Program-made: the position numbers and the translations under genes
The notes under the pieces: generated by a model
Databases searched by the model: none
Told to the model about the DNA's origin: nothing
The model's input: the letters and a program-made list of their open reading frames with translations, nothing else
Source: Cordylochernes scorpioides
Lineage: Eukaryota > Arthropoda > Arachnida > Pseudoscorpiones > Chernetidae
Reading direction: 5' to 3'
Length of the DNA: 64,000 nt
Assembly: GCA_030710605.1 (NCBI GenBank)
Contig: CP092879.1
Span: 47,541,008-47,605,007, forward strand
Shown here: piece after piece, positions 21,850 through 31,865 of the stretch
Layout of the letters: the number at the start of each line of letters is the position of its first letter
How positions within the stretch are numbered: the first letter of the stretch is position 1

Positions 21850-24170
21850 CTAGCCGAGTGACCCGGGCAACGCCCCGGGTTTACCCGAAGGACCCACAGG
21901 TGAGAAACTATAGAAGAAAAATTTTAACAAATCAGAAAATGAAATTGCAAACAACAGAACTACACTACTTTAAGGACATGAGAGCACATGCACTGTATCA
22001 CCATACGTGTACCATTTTCAAAGACCCTGCTTAGGATTAAAACTTCTCAGAAGCATAACAATAGTACCAACCTAGAGGTTAACTGGTGTGGATGCATTCC
22101 TCTGGGAGTGAGACTATTGAGAAATTCAGTAGGGAGTTATTTTGCATCTCCGCATTCTAACACTCCAACTGTTAACACTGTGGAAACACTGACTCATGTT
22201 TGGTAAGCAATTTCAGGGAAGAAACTATAGACATTGGATTAAATAAATTATTAATTAAATTGCATTAAATAAAAATTATTAGATTTAAATAAATATTATT
22301 AGAGTGAAAAAAAAAGAAAGAAATTAACAAATTAGAAAATAAAATTTCGAAAAATACAACTATATTGCAGATAAGATAAGAGGACCTTATTAAAAAATAC
22401 ATAAACAAACTGTAATTCGACACTCGATAATTCGACACTTTCGATAATTCGACACTTTCGATAATTCGACGATTTCGATAATTCGACCATTTAAAAATCA
22501 AATTTACAAGGTTGATTGTTGTTTAAATACAACTTTGCTTTTGCATGCATAAACACAGGCTCTTGTAGCAAGAACCCAAATATTATTTATAGTCATAGCA
22601 AAAGCCAACTTTAGTGAAAACTGATGCCTCTTCAGAATGAATGGAAGACTGAAATCTGAAGGAGCAGAAGATATGGGTCATTTATACTTTCACCAATGCC
22701 TTTAGGATCTTTGCGATGGAACGCGTATGGTGTTTCAGCGCATGTGCTCTCATGTCCTTGAAGCACATATACTGACAGTGCCCAAAGTTGAACACACTGT
22801 ATAGTGTCTGAAATATCTTTGGCCCCTTCGGATACCAACCTTCGCTTCATTCTAGAGAGGCGTTAGTTTTCATGTCATATCTGTAATATAGTTTTGTTGT
22901 TTGCAATTTTCTTTTTTTTTTTCATTTCAAATATGTATCCACTCTGAAATATAGTTTGTAAATTTTTATTCCAATTTATTTTCTTATATATATATATGTA
23001 TTTTTTTTTCATTTCCAAAATATTTATTTATACTTTCACCAGCGCCTTTAGGATCTTTGCGATGGAACACGTATGGTGTTTCAGCGCATGTGCTCTCATG
23101 TCCTTGAAGCACATATACTGACAGTGCCCAAAGTTGAACACACTGTATAGTGTCTGAAATATCTTTGGCCCCTTCGGATACCAACCTTCGCTTCATTCTA
23201 GAGAGGCGTTAGTTTTCACTAAGGTTGGCTTTTGCTATGACTATAAATAAGGCTCAAGGCCAAACCTTGGCTACAAGAGCCTGTGTTTACGCACGGACAA
23301 CTTTATATGTGGCTTTTTCAAGTGTGCGAACACTGGATAGCATACATGTAAAGATGACCCATATCTTCTGCTCCTTCAGATTTCAGTCTTCCATTCATTC
23401 TGAAGAGGCATCAGTTTTCACTAAAGTTGGCTTTTGCTATGACTATAAATAATATTTGGGTTCTTGCTACAAGAGCCTGTGTTTATGCATGCAAAATCAA
23501 AGTTGTATTTAAACAACAATCAACCTTGTAAATTTGATTTTTAAAATGGTCGAATTATCGAAAGTGTCGAATTATCGAAAGTGTCGAATTATCGATAGTG
23601 TCGAATTACAGTTTGTTTATTTATTTTTTAATAAGGTCCTCTTATCTTATCTGCAATATAGTTGTATTTTTCGAAATTTTATTTTCTAATTTGTTAATTT
23701 TTCTTTTTTTTTTCACTCTAATAATATTTATTTAAATCTAATAATTTTTATTTAATGCAATTTAATTAATAATTTATTTAATCCTATGTCTATAGTTTCT
23801 TCCCTGAAATTGCTTACCAAACATGAGTCAGTGTTTCCACAGTGTTAACAGTTGGAGTGTTAGAATGCGGAGAAGCAAAATAACTCCCTACTGAATTTCT
23901 CAATAGTCTTACTCCCAGAGGAATGCATCCACACCAGTTAACCTCTAGGTTGGTACTATTGTTATGCTTCTGAGAAGTTTTAATCCTAAGCAGGGTCTTT
24001 GAAAATGGTACACGTATGGTGATACAGTGCATGTGCTCTCATGTCCTTAAAGAAGTGTAGTTCTGTTGTTTGCAATTTCATTTTCTGATTTGTTAAAATT
24101 TTTCTTCTATAGTTTCTCACCTGCGGGTCCTTCGGGTAAACCCGGGGCGTTGCCCGGGTCACTCAGCTAG
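21850..24170. mobile_element. Palindromic Helitron (two 3' ends facing outward)
   Basis: The left end is the reverse complement of a Helitron 3' terminus (CTAG, then GTGACCCGGGCAACGCC hairpin). The right end is the same terminus in forward orientation, ending GCCCGGGTCACTCAGCTAG at 24170. The arms, about 21850-22681 and 23356-24170, are mirror copies with few differences. The centre holds a 190-bp direct repeat (22682-22871 and 23027-23216) and a piece of Pif1-type helicase. Normal Helitrons have one 5' TC end and one 3' CTRR end; this one has no recognisable 5' end. Confidence 0.8.
23218..23353 (+). pseudogene. Pif1-family helicase fragment of a Helitron
   Basis: The + frame reads FAMTINKAQGQT then LYVAFSSVRTLDSIHVK, matching the last conserved motifs of Pif1-like helicases in Helitron Rep-helicase proteins (motif with Q-G-Q-T, then V-A-x-S-R-V-R). 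Only about 45 residues survive. In an active element this helicase unwinds DNA during rolling-circle transposition. A related but altered copy follows at 23430-23460. Confidence 0.75.
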
Positions 24171-24976
24171 TATATATATATTAAAAAAATGAATGTCTGT
24201 CTGTCTGTGTGTACTCTATAGATTCAAAAACCGTACATCCAATCGCCGTGAAATTTTGGGATATTGTTAGGCATATCCCCGGAAAGTTTTTCGAAAAATA
24301 ATATCTTGAATATCTCTAATATCCTTAGAGTTATTTGCAGATTTGTAGCTTTAACTCGCAAGCAGCGCCACCTTGCGACGGAGATAGGCTTAGGTCTGCC
24401 CCACCCCGTCGAGAGAATGGATTCGTCCGGCCGCCGGCCGGATGGACAGTCCAAGTACCCACCGACCAATCAGGTCAGAGTTGGTGACACAGCTGTGCCA
24501 AGTAGACAAGAAAAAAAGCCTCGCGGGAGCTTGCCCAAGATGACCTCCGGGAACTTCGTCCATCTTCCATAAACGACCATGAATTTATTCAACCTTATCG
24601 AGTATTTTTCAAGGGACCGGGAAAAAATGTTCACTAGATAAAACGATGATTTTGTAATGTAGAAAATTAGGAAAGACAAAATTCAGAATGACACGGCACA
24701 CAGGGACCGGGAAAAAACGATCACTTTATCGAGAGATTCAAATTTACGAGTTTCAAATTATCAAAATATATCTATTTCTTTTTATAAGTTTATAGAGAAT
24801 TGTTTTAACAAATGTTCGTTAGACAAACCTTTACTCGGGTACCGATTAATATTGATTTTATTCAACTTATCTAGTATTTTTCAAGGGACCGGGAAGAAAT
24901 GTTCACTTTATCGAGAGATTCGTTAGACAAACCTTTACTCGGGTAAAACACGGGCGAAGCCGGGTACATCCGCTAG
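24171..24976 (+). mobile_element. Non-autonomous Helitron
   Basis: The 5' part resembles ATGAATGTCTGTCTGTCTGTG and follows the previous element with a worn leading end. The 3' end has the hairpin around CGGGCGAAGCCGGGTAC and terminates CTAG at 24973-24976 followed by T. No coding sequence. It contains repeated GGGACCGGGAAAAAA motifs and a fragment resembling the TRIM LTR at 35516 (24653-24705). Confidence 0.75.
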
Positions 24977-25596
24977 TCTCTCTATATAAAAATGAATGTA
25001 TGTATGTGTGTGTTTTATGCCTGACCAAACCACTCATTGGAACGCCATGAAACTTTGGGAAGTTATTTAGTATAGTACTGGGAAGGTTTCTGAAAAATAC
25101 TTTCTTGAATATCTTGAATATCCTTAGAGTTATTTGCAGATTTGTAGATTTAACTCGCAAGCAGCGCCCCCATTGCGACGATGATAACAAGTTTTTTATC
25201 TATAAGTTTTATTATCACTAAGTTTATTATCTTAAAGATTATTTATCAAAAGTAAGATTTTCTACCTATTAATTGCGCACAAATCAAAGTTAGTTATCGA
25301 GTATTTTTCAAGGGACCGGGAAAAAATGTTTGTACATAAAACGATAATTTTGTAATGTAGAAAATTAGGAAAGACAAAATTCAGGATGACACGGCAATTT
25401 ATTTGAGACAAGATGAGACAAGGGACCGGGAAAAAAATGTTCACTTTTTCGAGAGATTCAAATTTACGAGTTTCAAATTATCAAAATATATCTTTTTTTT
25501 TATTTTTATAAGTTTATAGAGAATTGTTTTAACAAATGTTCGTTAGGCAAATCTTTACTCGGGTAAAACCCGGGCGAAGCCGGGTACGTCCGCTAG
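24977..25596 (+). mobile_element. Non-autonomous Helitron, joined end-to-head to the previous one
   Basis: Starts TCTCTCTATATAAAAATG directly after the previous CTAG. It ends with the hairpin CCCGGGCGAAGCCGGG and CTAG at 25593-25596, then T. Its interior matches the preceding element (GCAGATTTGTAG, GGGACCGGGAAAAAA, AGAAAATTAGGAAAGAC), so both belong to one family. Confidence 0.8.
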
Positions 25597-25809
25597 TTTG
25601 AAATAATTGATAAATCAATTTTAAAATAATATTTATGCAACGAAATAAATATTAATAAAAAACACATTTTCAAATAGTCATCATTTAAAAAAAGAACACT
25701 TTGGTTCTCACTCACTCTCTTCTATACACTGGTTTTAAAAACGCGTGTGTGTGCTTCAAAATAAATCAGAGAAAATACCAAGATAAAATCGTCATATTGT
25801 CAATCTGAA

Positions 25810-26328
25810 ATGGAGCAACAAAAGCAGATGGTATTCTCAGATGGTCAATCTGAAATGGAGCAACAAAAGCAGATGGTATTCTCAGATGGTCAATCTGAAA
25901 TGGAGCAACAAAAGCAGATGGTATTCTCAGATGGTCAATCGGAAATGGAGCAACAAAAGCAGATGGTATTCTCAGATGGTCAATCAGAAATGGAGCAACA
26001 AAAGCAGATGGTATTCTCAGATGGTCAATCGGAAATGGAGCAAAAAGAGCAGAACCCAGAGCAGATGGTATCCTCAAATGATCAAGCTGTTATGGAGCAA
26101 CAAGAGCAGAAACCAGAGCAGATGGTATCCTCAAATGATCAAGCGGTTATGGAGCAACAAGAGCAGAAACCAGAGCAGTTGGTATCCTCAGATGATCAAG
26201 CTGGAATGGAGCAACAAGAGCAGAAGCTTGAATCAATTCCAATTCAAGTTACAGAAGAACATACTGAGGAAGCAATGCCAGAAATTAAGGAAATCAAGGA
26301 AGAAGACGAAGCGAAAGATAGAGAATAA
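25810..26328 (+). CDS. N-terminal part of an RRM protein: acidic/Gln repeat domain
   Basis: 172 codons from the first ATG. Residues 1-80 are five to six copies of a 15-residue unit (MEQQKQMVFSDGQSE). Three copies of a related 18-20-residue unit follow (MEQQEQKPEQMVSSNDQ), then an acidic tail (EEHTEEAMPEIKEIKEEDE). The 45-base DNA repeat is nearly identical between copies, so copy number is probably variable. The frame stops at TAA 26326-26328, and the very next codon begins an RRM in the same frame, so I read 25810-27438 as one gene interrupted by a stop. If the stop is real, this half would be a short Gln/Glu-rich peptide. The interval just upstream (25597-25809) lies beside a Helitron end. 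Confidence 0.6.
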   Translation: MEQQKQMVFSDGQSEMEQQKQMVFSDGQSEMEQQKQMVFSDGQSEMEQQKQMVFSDGQSEMEQQKQMVFSDGQSEMEQKEQNPEQMVSSNDQAVMEQQEQKPEQMVSSNDQAVMEQQEQKPEQLVSSDDQAGMEQQEQKLESIPIQVTEEHTEEAMPEIKEIKEEDEAKDRE

Positions 26329-27438
26329 ATCATTCTTTACCTAGCAAACCTTACCGCAGACATTCAGAAGAAAGACCTAGTGGAGCACTTTAGCCAGTAC
26401 TGCGAAGTGAAGCAAGTGAAGATTAAGAAGAGCTTTGGCAAGAACAAGTTACGCTACGCCTTCCTTACGTGCAAGTCAACTCACTTGTCGGCTGTTACAG
26501 CCCAGGAACACAAGTTGAAGGAAGCTACTATCACAGTCCGGGAGGCCAACCCAGCCTATCACAAGGTCATGGTCCGGGGCAGCATCGGTTCGCTCCAGCG
26601 CTCGCAGATCTTGGAGCATTTCTCAAAGTTCGGAATGTCCGCCAAACCCGAGCTCCCATCAGGAAAGGACTATTGTTTTGTGGAGTTCGACACCGCGGGG
26701 GAAGTGGCAGCATGCTGCAAGGAGTCCCAGCAGTCCATTAGCGAGGTCCAGGTGAAGGTCTCGAAAGCCATCCATCCTCGCAAAATGACCCAAGTGGCAC
26801 CTCGTCTTCAAACTAGGGCAGCCGTTCGGCATCATCCTTATGGAAACCGTCCTCGCAAACAGAATTACAGAAACGGTCCGCGTCAACAGAACTACAGCAA
26901 CGGTCCGCGCCAACAAAACTATGGTAATGGTCTACGCAGGCAGTACCATAGCAACGGTCCGCGTCAACAGAACTACAGCAACGGTCCGCGACAACAGAAC
27001 TACAGCAACGGTCCAAGCCAACAAAACTATGGTAATGGTCTACGCAGCCAGTACCATAGCAATGGTCCGCGCCAACAGAACTATGGTAATAATCTACACA
27101 ACAAGTACCATAGCAATGGTCCACGCAACCAAAACTCTGGTAATGGCCCACTCAATTTGTATCATAGCAACAATCAACGCAACCAAAACTATAGAGATAT
27201 TCAACTCAATCAAAATTATGGAAATGGTCCTCTCAACCAGAACTATGTTAATGGCCCCTTTAACCAGAACTATGGAAATGGCCCACATTATCAGTCCTAT
27301 AACAATTTTATTTCCCCCCAGCCAAGTCCATACACTCCTGCTCCTTATTCTGAGACCTTGCCACATCCTCCTCATAACAACTTCTACAATCCCAACTCCG
27401 GATCTCACCAAGGTGGAACATGGAGGAGGCCATTTTAA
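26329..27438 (+). CDS. RNA-binding protein with two RRMs and an NG-rich tail
   Basis: The open frame runs from just after the TAA at 26326; the first ATG inside it is at 26380. RRM1 begins IILYLANLT (RNP2) at 26329 and has RYAFLTC as RNP1. RRM2 has VMVRGSIG (RNP2) and GKDYCFVEFD (RNP1). A basic linker follows, then about 150 residues of repeats such as RQQNYSNGP, ending in a Pro/Tyr-rich tail. This is the layout of hnRNP-like proteins that bind RNA and phase-separate. The ATG at 26380 would remove the first strand of RRM1, so it is unlikely to be the true start. The body is GC-richer than its flanks and intronless here. I cannot assign an orthologue; hnRNP A/Q-like is the nearest description. 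Retrocopy is an alternative. Confidence 0.75.
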   Translation: MILYLANLTADIQKKDLVEHFSQYCEVKQVKIKKSFGKNKLRYAFLTCKSTHLSAVTAQEHKLKEATITVREANPAYHKVMVRGSIGSLQRSQILEHFSKFGMSAKPELPSGKDYCFVEFDTAGEVAACCKESQQSISEVQVKVSKAIHPRKMTQVAPRLQTRAAVRHHPYGNRPRKQNYRNGPRQQNYSNGPRQQNYGNGLRRQYHSNGPRQQNYSNGPRQQNYSNGPSQQNYGNGLRSQYHSNGPRQQNYGNNLHNKYHSNGPRNQNSGNGPLNLYHSNNQRNQNYRDIQLNQNYGNGPLNQNYVNGPFNQNYGNGPHYQSYNNFISPQPSPYTPAPYSETLPHPPHNNFYNPNSGSHQGGTWRRPF

Positions 27439-27630
27439 ACATTATTACATCCTTCTCTCTACACAGCCAGCTTTAAAGGCTTGAGAAAACAACTTCATTA
27501 GTGTTAGGTAGATTCAGTATTGATATGTTCTTGAAATATATCACAAAATGTGATTAAACATTCTGAACATGGAGCAATCATTATAAATACATATTGAATG
27601 TATCATTATCTATAATGTTTTTTAAATTAA

Positions 27631-27636
27631 AATAAA
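27631..27636 (+). terminator. Poly(A) signal of the RRM gene
   Basis: AATAAA about 190 bases after the stop codon at 27438, in AT-rich 3' sequence. Position and sequence fit a metazoan polyadenylation signal. Confidence 0.5.
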
Positions 27637-28408
27637 ATATATCCATATTCACGTTTAGTGCATTTTATCCTCGCAATGATTTTTTCCTTAAATCATATAA
27701 AGTGTTCCTCCTCACTGAGTATTGTTGTTTCCCAAGATACTGTACAGAGTCGCCGATATCCGGGACACTGCATTAGTGTGGCGACAGAGGTTAACAAATA
27801 CGTTTGTAAACGTTGATTTTAAATTTGATAATTTATTTAATCCATCGTATCAAGTCCTAGTTAATATATATACAACAATAAAACAATATTTCTGAATGTA
27901 ATGTTATTTGCACATATCATTTTGAAATCTAAGACACCTAAATTCCTAAAATTAAACAAACCATAGTTAATATATATGCAAATACAAACTAACAATAATA
28001 ACATAGATAGATAGACAGACAAGAAAGAAATTAAAAAAAAAGCTTTTAAAACAAGTTATAAACATGTGATAAATTTCTTACTCATTTAAATTAACACCTG
28101 CATTTTATTCATAAACTGAAATTTCGCGAATATTAAGTTCGTTTGATAATAAATTAACTATATAGCGTAAATAGACTAAACTGTATTCAAAAATATTTCA
28201 GGGAATAAAACATATATTTGCTATGTCCTATCACTAAAACTAAAGCGAAACCAAAAGTTACCTAAGAGCGCTTATCATCATTGCCAGCTATAATAGGCTG
28301 CAGCTCGGGGAGATAAGCCATTGTGTCCTTTGCCACTGACTGCATCGGATCTCTCTTTCGAAAAATAATTTTGGAAGAAACCTCTCCTTTTATATTGAAA
28401 AGGTAGAA
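27637..28408. other. Intergenic AT-rich DNA
   Basis: No coding or RNA gene found. A GC-richer patch at about 27735-27790 (GAGTCGCCGATATCCGGGAC) is unexplained. Short microsatellite tracts (GATAGATAGACAGAC near 28007) are present. Confidence 0.5.
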
Positions 28409-28415
28409 TATAAAG
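28409..28415 (+). promoter_or_regulatory. TATA-like box of the RING-H2 gene
   Basis: TATAAAG, 41 bases before the ATG at 28456, which would place transcription start close to the coding region. In AT-rich DNA this can occur by chance. Confidence 0.35.
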
Positions 28416-28455
28416 AAGATTTGTCAAGTCATCATACCAAATCTCACACCACATT

Positions 28456-28836
28456 ATGGAGCCTTTCTGTGTTATTTGTCGAAATACTGAAAACGGGCCA
28501 ATCACCTACCTTCCATGTAATCATCAACTACATCACATCTGTCTTCAACGTCTTCTAGAAACATCCGATCTTTGTCCTATTTGCAGAATAGCTATGAATC
28601 TCAAAGACCGTCTGACAAAACAATGTGATGTTTCCAGTATTAATGAACTTGTAAATCAATTTCTCCGCTCTCCAACATATAGGCCGTTAGATAGATGTTG
28701 TCAAAGTTATCTCTTCGCCTATATCATGACTGAATGTTTTGATCATGCTCGGAGCCTTATTGACTATCATCTTGAAATATCGCAGCAGAATGATGATGAG
28801 GAGGATTATGATGATGTCGACGATTATGACTATTAG
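28456..28836 (+). CDS. Small RING-H2 finger protein (putative E3 ubiquitin ligase)
   Basis: 126 residues in one exon. An N-terminal RING-H2 finger (residues 5-43) has C-x2-C at CVIC, the C-x-H-x2-H-x2-C set in CNHQLHHIC and a last C-x2-C at CPIC, so all eight zinc ligands are present. RING-H2 domains recruit E2 enzymes for ubiquitin transfer. The middle is helical-looking and unknown, and the tail is Asp/Glu-rich (DDEEDYDDVDDYDY). Related in the finger to the genes at 49.4 and 52.2 kb but different elsewhere. It starts directly at the ATG with the finger, leaving no signal peptide. Confidence 0.75.
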   Translation: MEPFCVICRNTENGPITYLPCNHQLHHICLQRLLETSDLCPICRIAMNLKDRLTKQCDVSSINELVNQFLRSPTYRPLDRCCQSYLFAYIMTECFDHARSLIDYHLEISQQNDDEEDYDDVDDYDY

Positions 28837-28966
28837 GAATATGTTGGAGAATGAGACTTTCTCTATCAATCAATGAAATAATGTAAAAATATCCAAGTTA
28901 CGAATAAATACAATCTGTTGATAATTGGAATACTCAGATACAGAACTTTTTATATCATCTTTGACT

Positions 28967-29075
28967 TTGAAATATCGCAGCAGAATGATGATAATAATAA
29001 TGAAGAAGAAAAAGATGACGATGATATGAGGAGGAAAAGGATTATGACTAAGAATATGTTAGAAAATTAGCATTT
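28967..29075 (+). repeat. Duplicated 3' end of the RING-H2 gene
   Basis: TTGAAATATCGCAGCAGAATG and the following acidic-codon tract repeat the last coding part and early 3' UTR of the gene at 28456 (28775-28860), with changes. It is a local tandem duplication and is not itself a gene. Confidence 0.65.
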
Positions 29076-29079
29076 CTCT

Positions 29080-29743
29080 CTATCTCAAGCTGATGATCAT
29101 CTTCAAAGTATAATCCACACCCGTCAACATCACCTAAGACCAGGGACATTGACGAACCACCTGCTTCTTGTGATTACACGTGAAATCAATTTTAAGGATA
29201 CAAGCAGTTTACTGGTATCATCGCCTTTTTCCTCCCAATCCACGATCTCCCACAAATCTTCAGTTCTCACATCAACTTCAAAGAATTCTGACACCATCAA
29301 GCAGACGCTCTTGATAACTTTCCAGCCTTACCACCTCTTCGCTAGCAGCCAATTGTTCCGTCCCTAGACTCCAGCTACCTAGGCTACTCCACCAGCCAAT
29401 CGCCAACATTGCCAGGGCCCTCCATGACCAACAATACCTCAACAGCAGATTCTACCAAGAAGATACAGGACAAAACTGCCTCATTCATCCAATCTTCAAT
29501 CCTCAAAGGCCCAAATCAGTGTCCTTCGGACCGCTGACAAAGAGGTAATATATATATATTTGAAAAACTAGCCAACAATGTTTCCTACATTTCTTATAGG
29601 AAAATGTTAATTGATGTATGAGTACAGGATTGTCCTGGTGGATGTCTTTAATTTAAATGTATAGTGTTGATTTTTCTCAAATTTATTATCACTATTTTTA
29701 ATGTTGACTTGAAGTCAATAAATCTTTTTCTTGCCAATATATA
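29080..29743 (+). other. Possible LINE 3' end
   Basis: 29150-29550 is less AT-rich and coding-like in more than one frame but has no domain I recognise. It ends with CTATTTTTAATG, then GACTTGAAGTCAATAAA at 29707, resembling the tail after the LINE fragment at 9991-10490. The best guess is a truncated LINE copy. Confidence 0.35.
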
Positions 29744-30465
29744 TCCCTATATATATGAAAGTCAGTGTATGTATGTATGTATGTATGTGTGTTTGTTCCT
29801 ATGTCGGCTATACACGTCCACAATACGTAACTAATCTGACTGAAGTTTTAACAGTATATTGAGTAGAATCTGGAAAAACTTATAGTGAAATTTTCAGGTC
29901 TCTATCCCGAATATTCTTCGAGTTATTTGCAAATTGCGTTGCGAATTTGCTCTTTCGCTCCCAAGCAGCGCCTCTAGTGGTAAAGATGGGAGGTAATATC
30001 AGCTGACCTAAGGTACATGTAAAGCGTGTTTTAACAGAACATAGAGAAAAATCTGGAAGATATATTTATCGGAATTTTAGCCAAGAAAAATTTAAATTGA
30101 CAGGTTCTGAGCAAAAATAGTTGTTTTGTAGTCAGAAAATGATTATGACAATATTTCTGTAACATGTTTGATTATCAGATACAAAATTATAACGGGAAAA
30201 ATTCCAAAAAGCAGAGACCATGGGTGAAGCCAGTTCATTTTTAGTATGCAGGAACAAAATTCTAACAGAAAAACATTCATTCGAGCTGAAGACACAAAGC
30301 CAGATCATCTCTCTATAAAAATATCGCTTCCCAGACACAAAGTTTGGAGCGGGACGTTTCACAAGAGTGACATCCACGGCGCCAATTTATAATTGTAACG
30401 AATAGTATTTGAATAAAAACATTTAATTGGGTAAAACCCAGGCGTTGCCCGGGTCATTCGGCTAG
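29744..30465 (+). mobile_element. Non-autonomous Helitron
   Basis: 5' end TCCCTATATATATGAAAG, then a GTAT microsatellite. 3' end has hairpin ACCCAGGCGTTGCCCGGGT and CTAG at 30462-30465 followed by T. It shares GCAAGCAGCGCC-type and TTATTTGCAAAT motifs with the Helitrons at 24-25.6 kb. 722 bp, no coding capacity. Confidence 0.8.
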
Positions 30466-30469
30466 TGTT

Positions 30470-30790
30470 ATATAAAAATATTATTTTATTTAAAATTATA
30501 TATCATAGATTCAAATATTCTGTTAAATCGACCGCCAGAGGTCTTTCTTCCCCTATAAAAACTCATTGTTGTTCTTTCCCGATGGCCGGCTCAACCTTTT
30601 GTACATTATGTAAATAAGTTATTCATTTTTTATTCTTACGCCTTAAGCCAGGCAGTACTTTTACTAAATTATATATTTTTTTATATATATTCCTTAGCTC
30701 AATTAAAGAAATCTCTGATCAAGACTTTTTATTATTTTTGCCACGACTGCCTCACCATAGCATAATCTCAACAATTACAAAATCAGCAGA
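30470..30790 (+). repeat. Repeat family S, copy 3
   Basis: Forward copy with CGACCGCCAGAGGTC, CCTATAAAAACTCATTG, GGCCGGCTCAACC and GCCTTAAGCCAGGCAG. It is the most complete copy in the window. Confidence 0.65.
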
Positions 30791-31200
30791 AAATCTCATT
30801 CATTATTAAATATAATATATAAAAATACAAAATATCCAAGTTACGAATAACTACCATCAGTTTATTGTTAGAAATTTTCGATTTACTTCTTTTTTCAAAA
30901 TTATAAAATAAATATAAATCTATATTACCTATATCCATTATTATAAATAAGGGATTTCAACCATTTTTATTCTTTATTTTTACATTTCCATAAAATCGCT
31001 TTTCAAGGAACATCTGAAAAAGGTGATATCTGGTTTCCGAAATGTAAAAATAAAAATTAAAAGAAAGTTAATCTCTAAGAACTAAAATTACAGAACAATT
31101 TCCATCCTTAATTAATTTGTATAGTTATGTTGAATACTTTGATTTCCTTTTCATTTTCCCATCTCTCCTTTGTTTATGTTTTTCTCCCCCTTTCTCCATG
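30791..31200. other. AT-rich DNA, no gene
   Basis: A weak inverted pair (GGAAACCAGATATC near 31030 against TGGTTTCC-type bases) and T-rich tracts. Nothing supportable. Confidence 0.4.
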
Positions 31201-31204
31201 AAAA

Positions 31205-31256
31205 TGATGTATGACGAGTCCTTACAGGACGGAAATGTCCTAATAAAGCTGTTGTT
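31205..31256 (+). repeat. LINE 3' terminal hairpin
   Basis: GACGAGTCCTTACAGGACG, then ATGTCCTAATAAAGC and TTGTTGTT. The same layout (GC hairpin, AATAAAGGC, TTG repeat) ends the insertions at 58486-58672 and 59502-59946, so this is a LINE tail. Confidence 0.6.
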
Positions 31257-31505
31257 GTAAAACGACAATTGAAAATTATACCGCATGTGTTTCTTTCCAA
31301 CGAAATTTAAAAATTTATTTCAAGGATTCAATTCCCATCCCTGGACACTTTTATTTTTCCGTTTATCATTACTCTTCACAATTCATCCTTTCATACCTCA
31401 TCCTTAAGGTTAGAAATAATCGTTATTTCTCCTTTAAATAAATTTTGATTTTTCGTTGGAAAGAAACACATGCGGTATAATTTTCAAATGTCGTTTTACA
31501 AGCAC
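31257..31505. repeat. Foldback element with about 48-bp arms
   Basis: AAAACGACAATTGAAAATTA ... CCGCATGTGTTTC at 31257 is mirrored at 31455-31503. The internal part (TCCGTTTATCATTACTCTTC onward) recurs at 39998-40140, showing a dispersed family. Confidence 0.7.
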
Positions 31506-31810
31506 AAGCCGCATTATATTATGAAGCAGTTGTTGTTGTTGTTGAATAAGAGAAAGTTGAAGTGACTTTTTTATGAATATCCAACCTGAATTAATATCTT
31601 AATCATCAGGTACTTACCTCTAAAGTAATTATATATTGTTGTGTGTTAACAAATAGGCGAATAATGGTTAACGTGAGCAGTAAAAATTATTTTAATTTTC
31701 GTTTATTTTTAATTAATAACTTTTATCAGAGAAACGACACCACAGAGATGACAGGGATAAATGGTATTTGACCATTGACCACCGTTTCGCTGCAATGTGT
31801 TAAATAAAAT
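31506..31810. other. Unassigned AT-rich stretch
   Basis: No coding or RNA feature seen. A block near 31735-31800 (ACACCACAGAGATGACAGGG) is less AT-rich and may be transcribed with the minisatellite frame that follows, but that is a guess. Confidence 0.35.
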
Positions 31811-31865
31811 GTGCCAATTATAAATTTATCTTCATCCTATTTGGATTTCGACCCGTCGATAAGAA

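Noticed and set aside
20470-21861. Repeated 79-95-codon frames, possible small membrane proteins.
   Set aside because: They lie entirely in the satellite, begin at TTG codons and follow the repeat period. No independent sign of coding.
22632-23196. Two related minus-strand frames starting MKRRLVSEGAKDISDTIQ.
   Set aside because: They lie in the internal direct repeat of the palindromic Helitron, with helicase remnants in the opposite direction. No homology recognised.
26813-27484. Large antisense and alternative-frame ORFs over the NG-rich tail of the RRM gene.
   Set aside because: They arise from in-frame trinucleotide-like repeats of the real frame.
31212-31250. GACGAGTCCTTACAGGACGGAAATGTCC looked like a hammerhead core.
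   Set aside because: The same hairpin position in two LINE insertions with target duplications (58486-58672, 59502-59946) carries unrelated stem sequences without CTGANGA/GAAA, so here it is a LINE 3' hairpin that resembles a hammerhead by chance.
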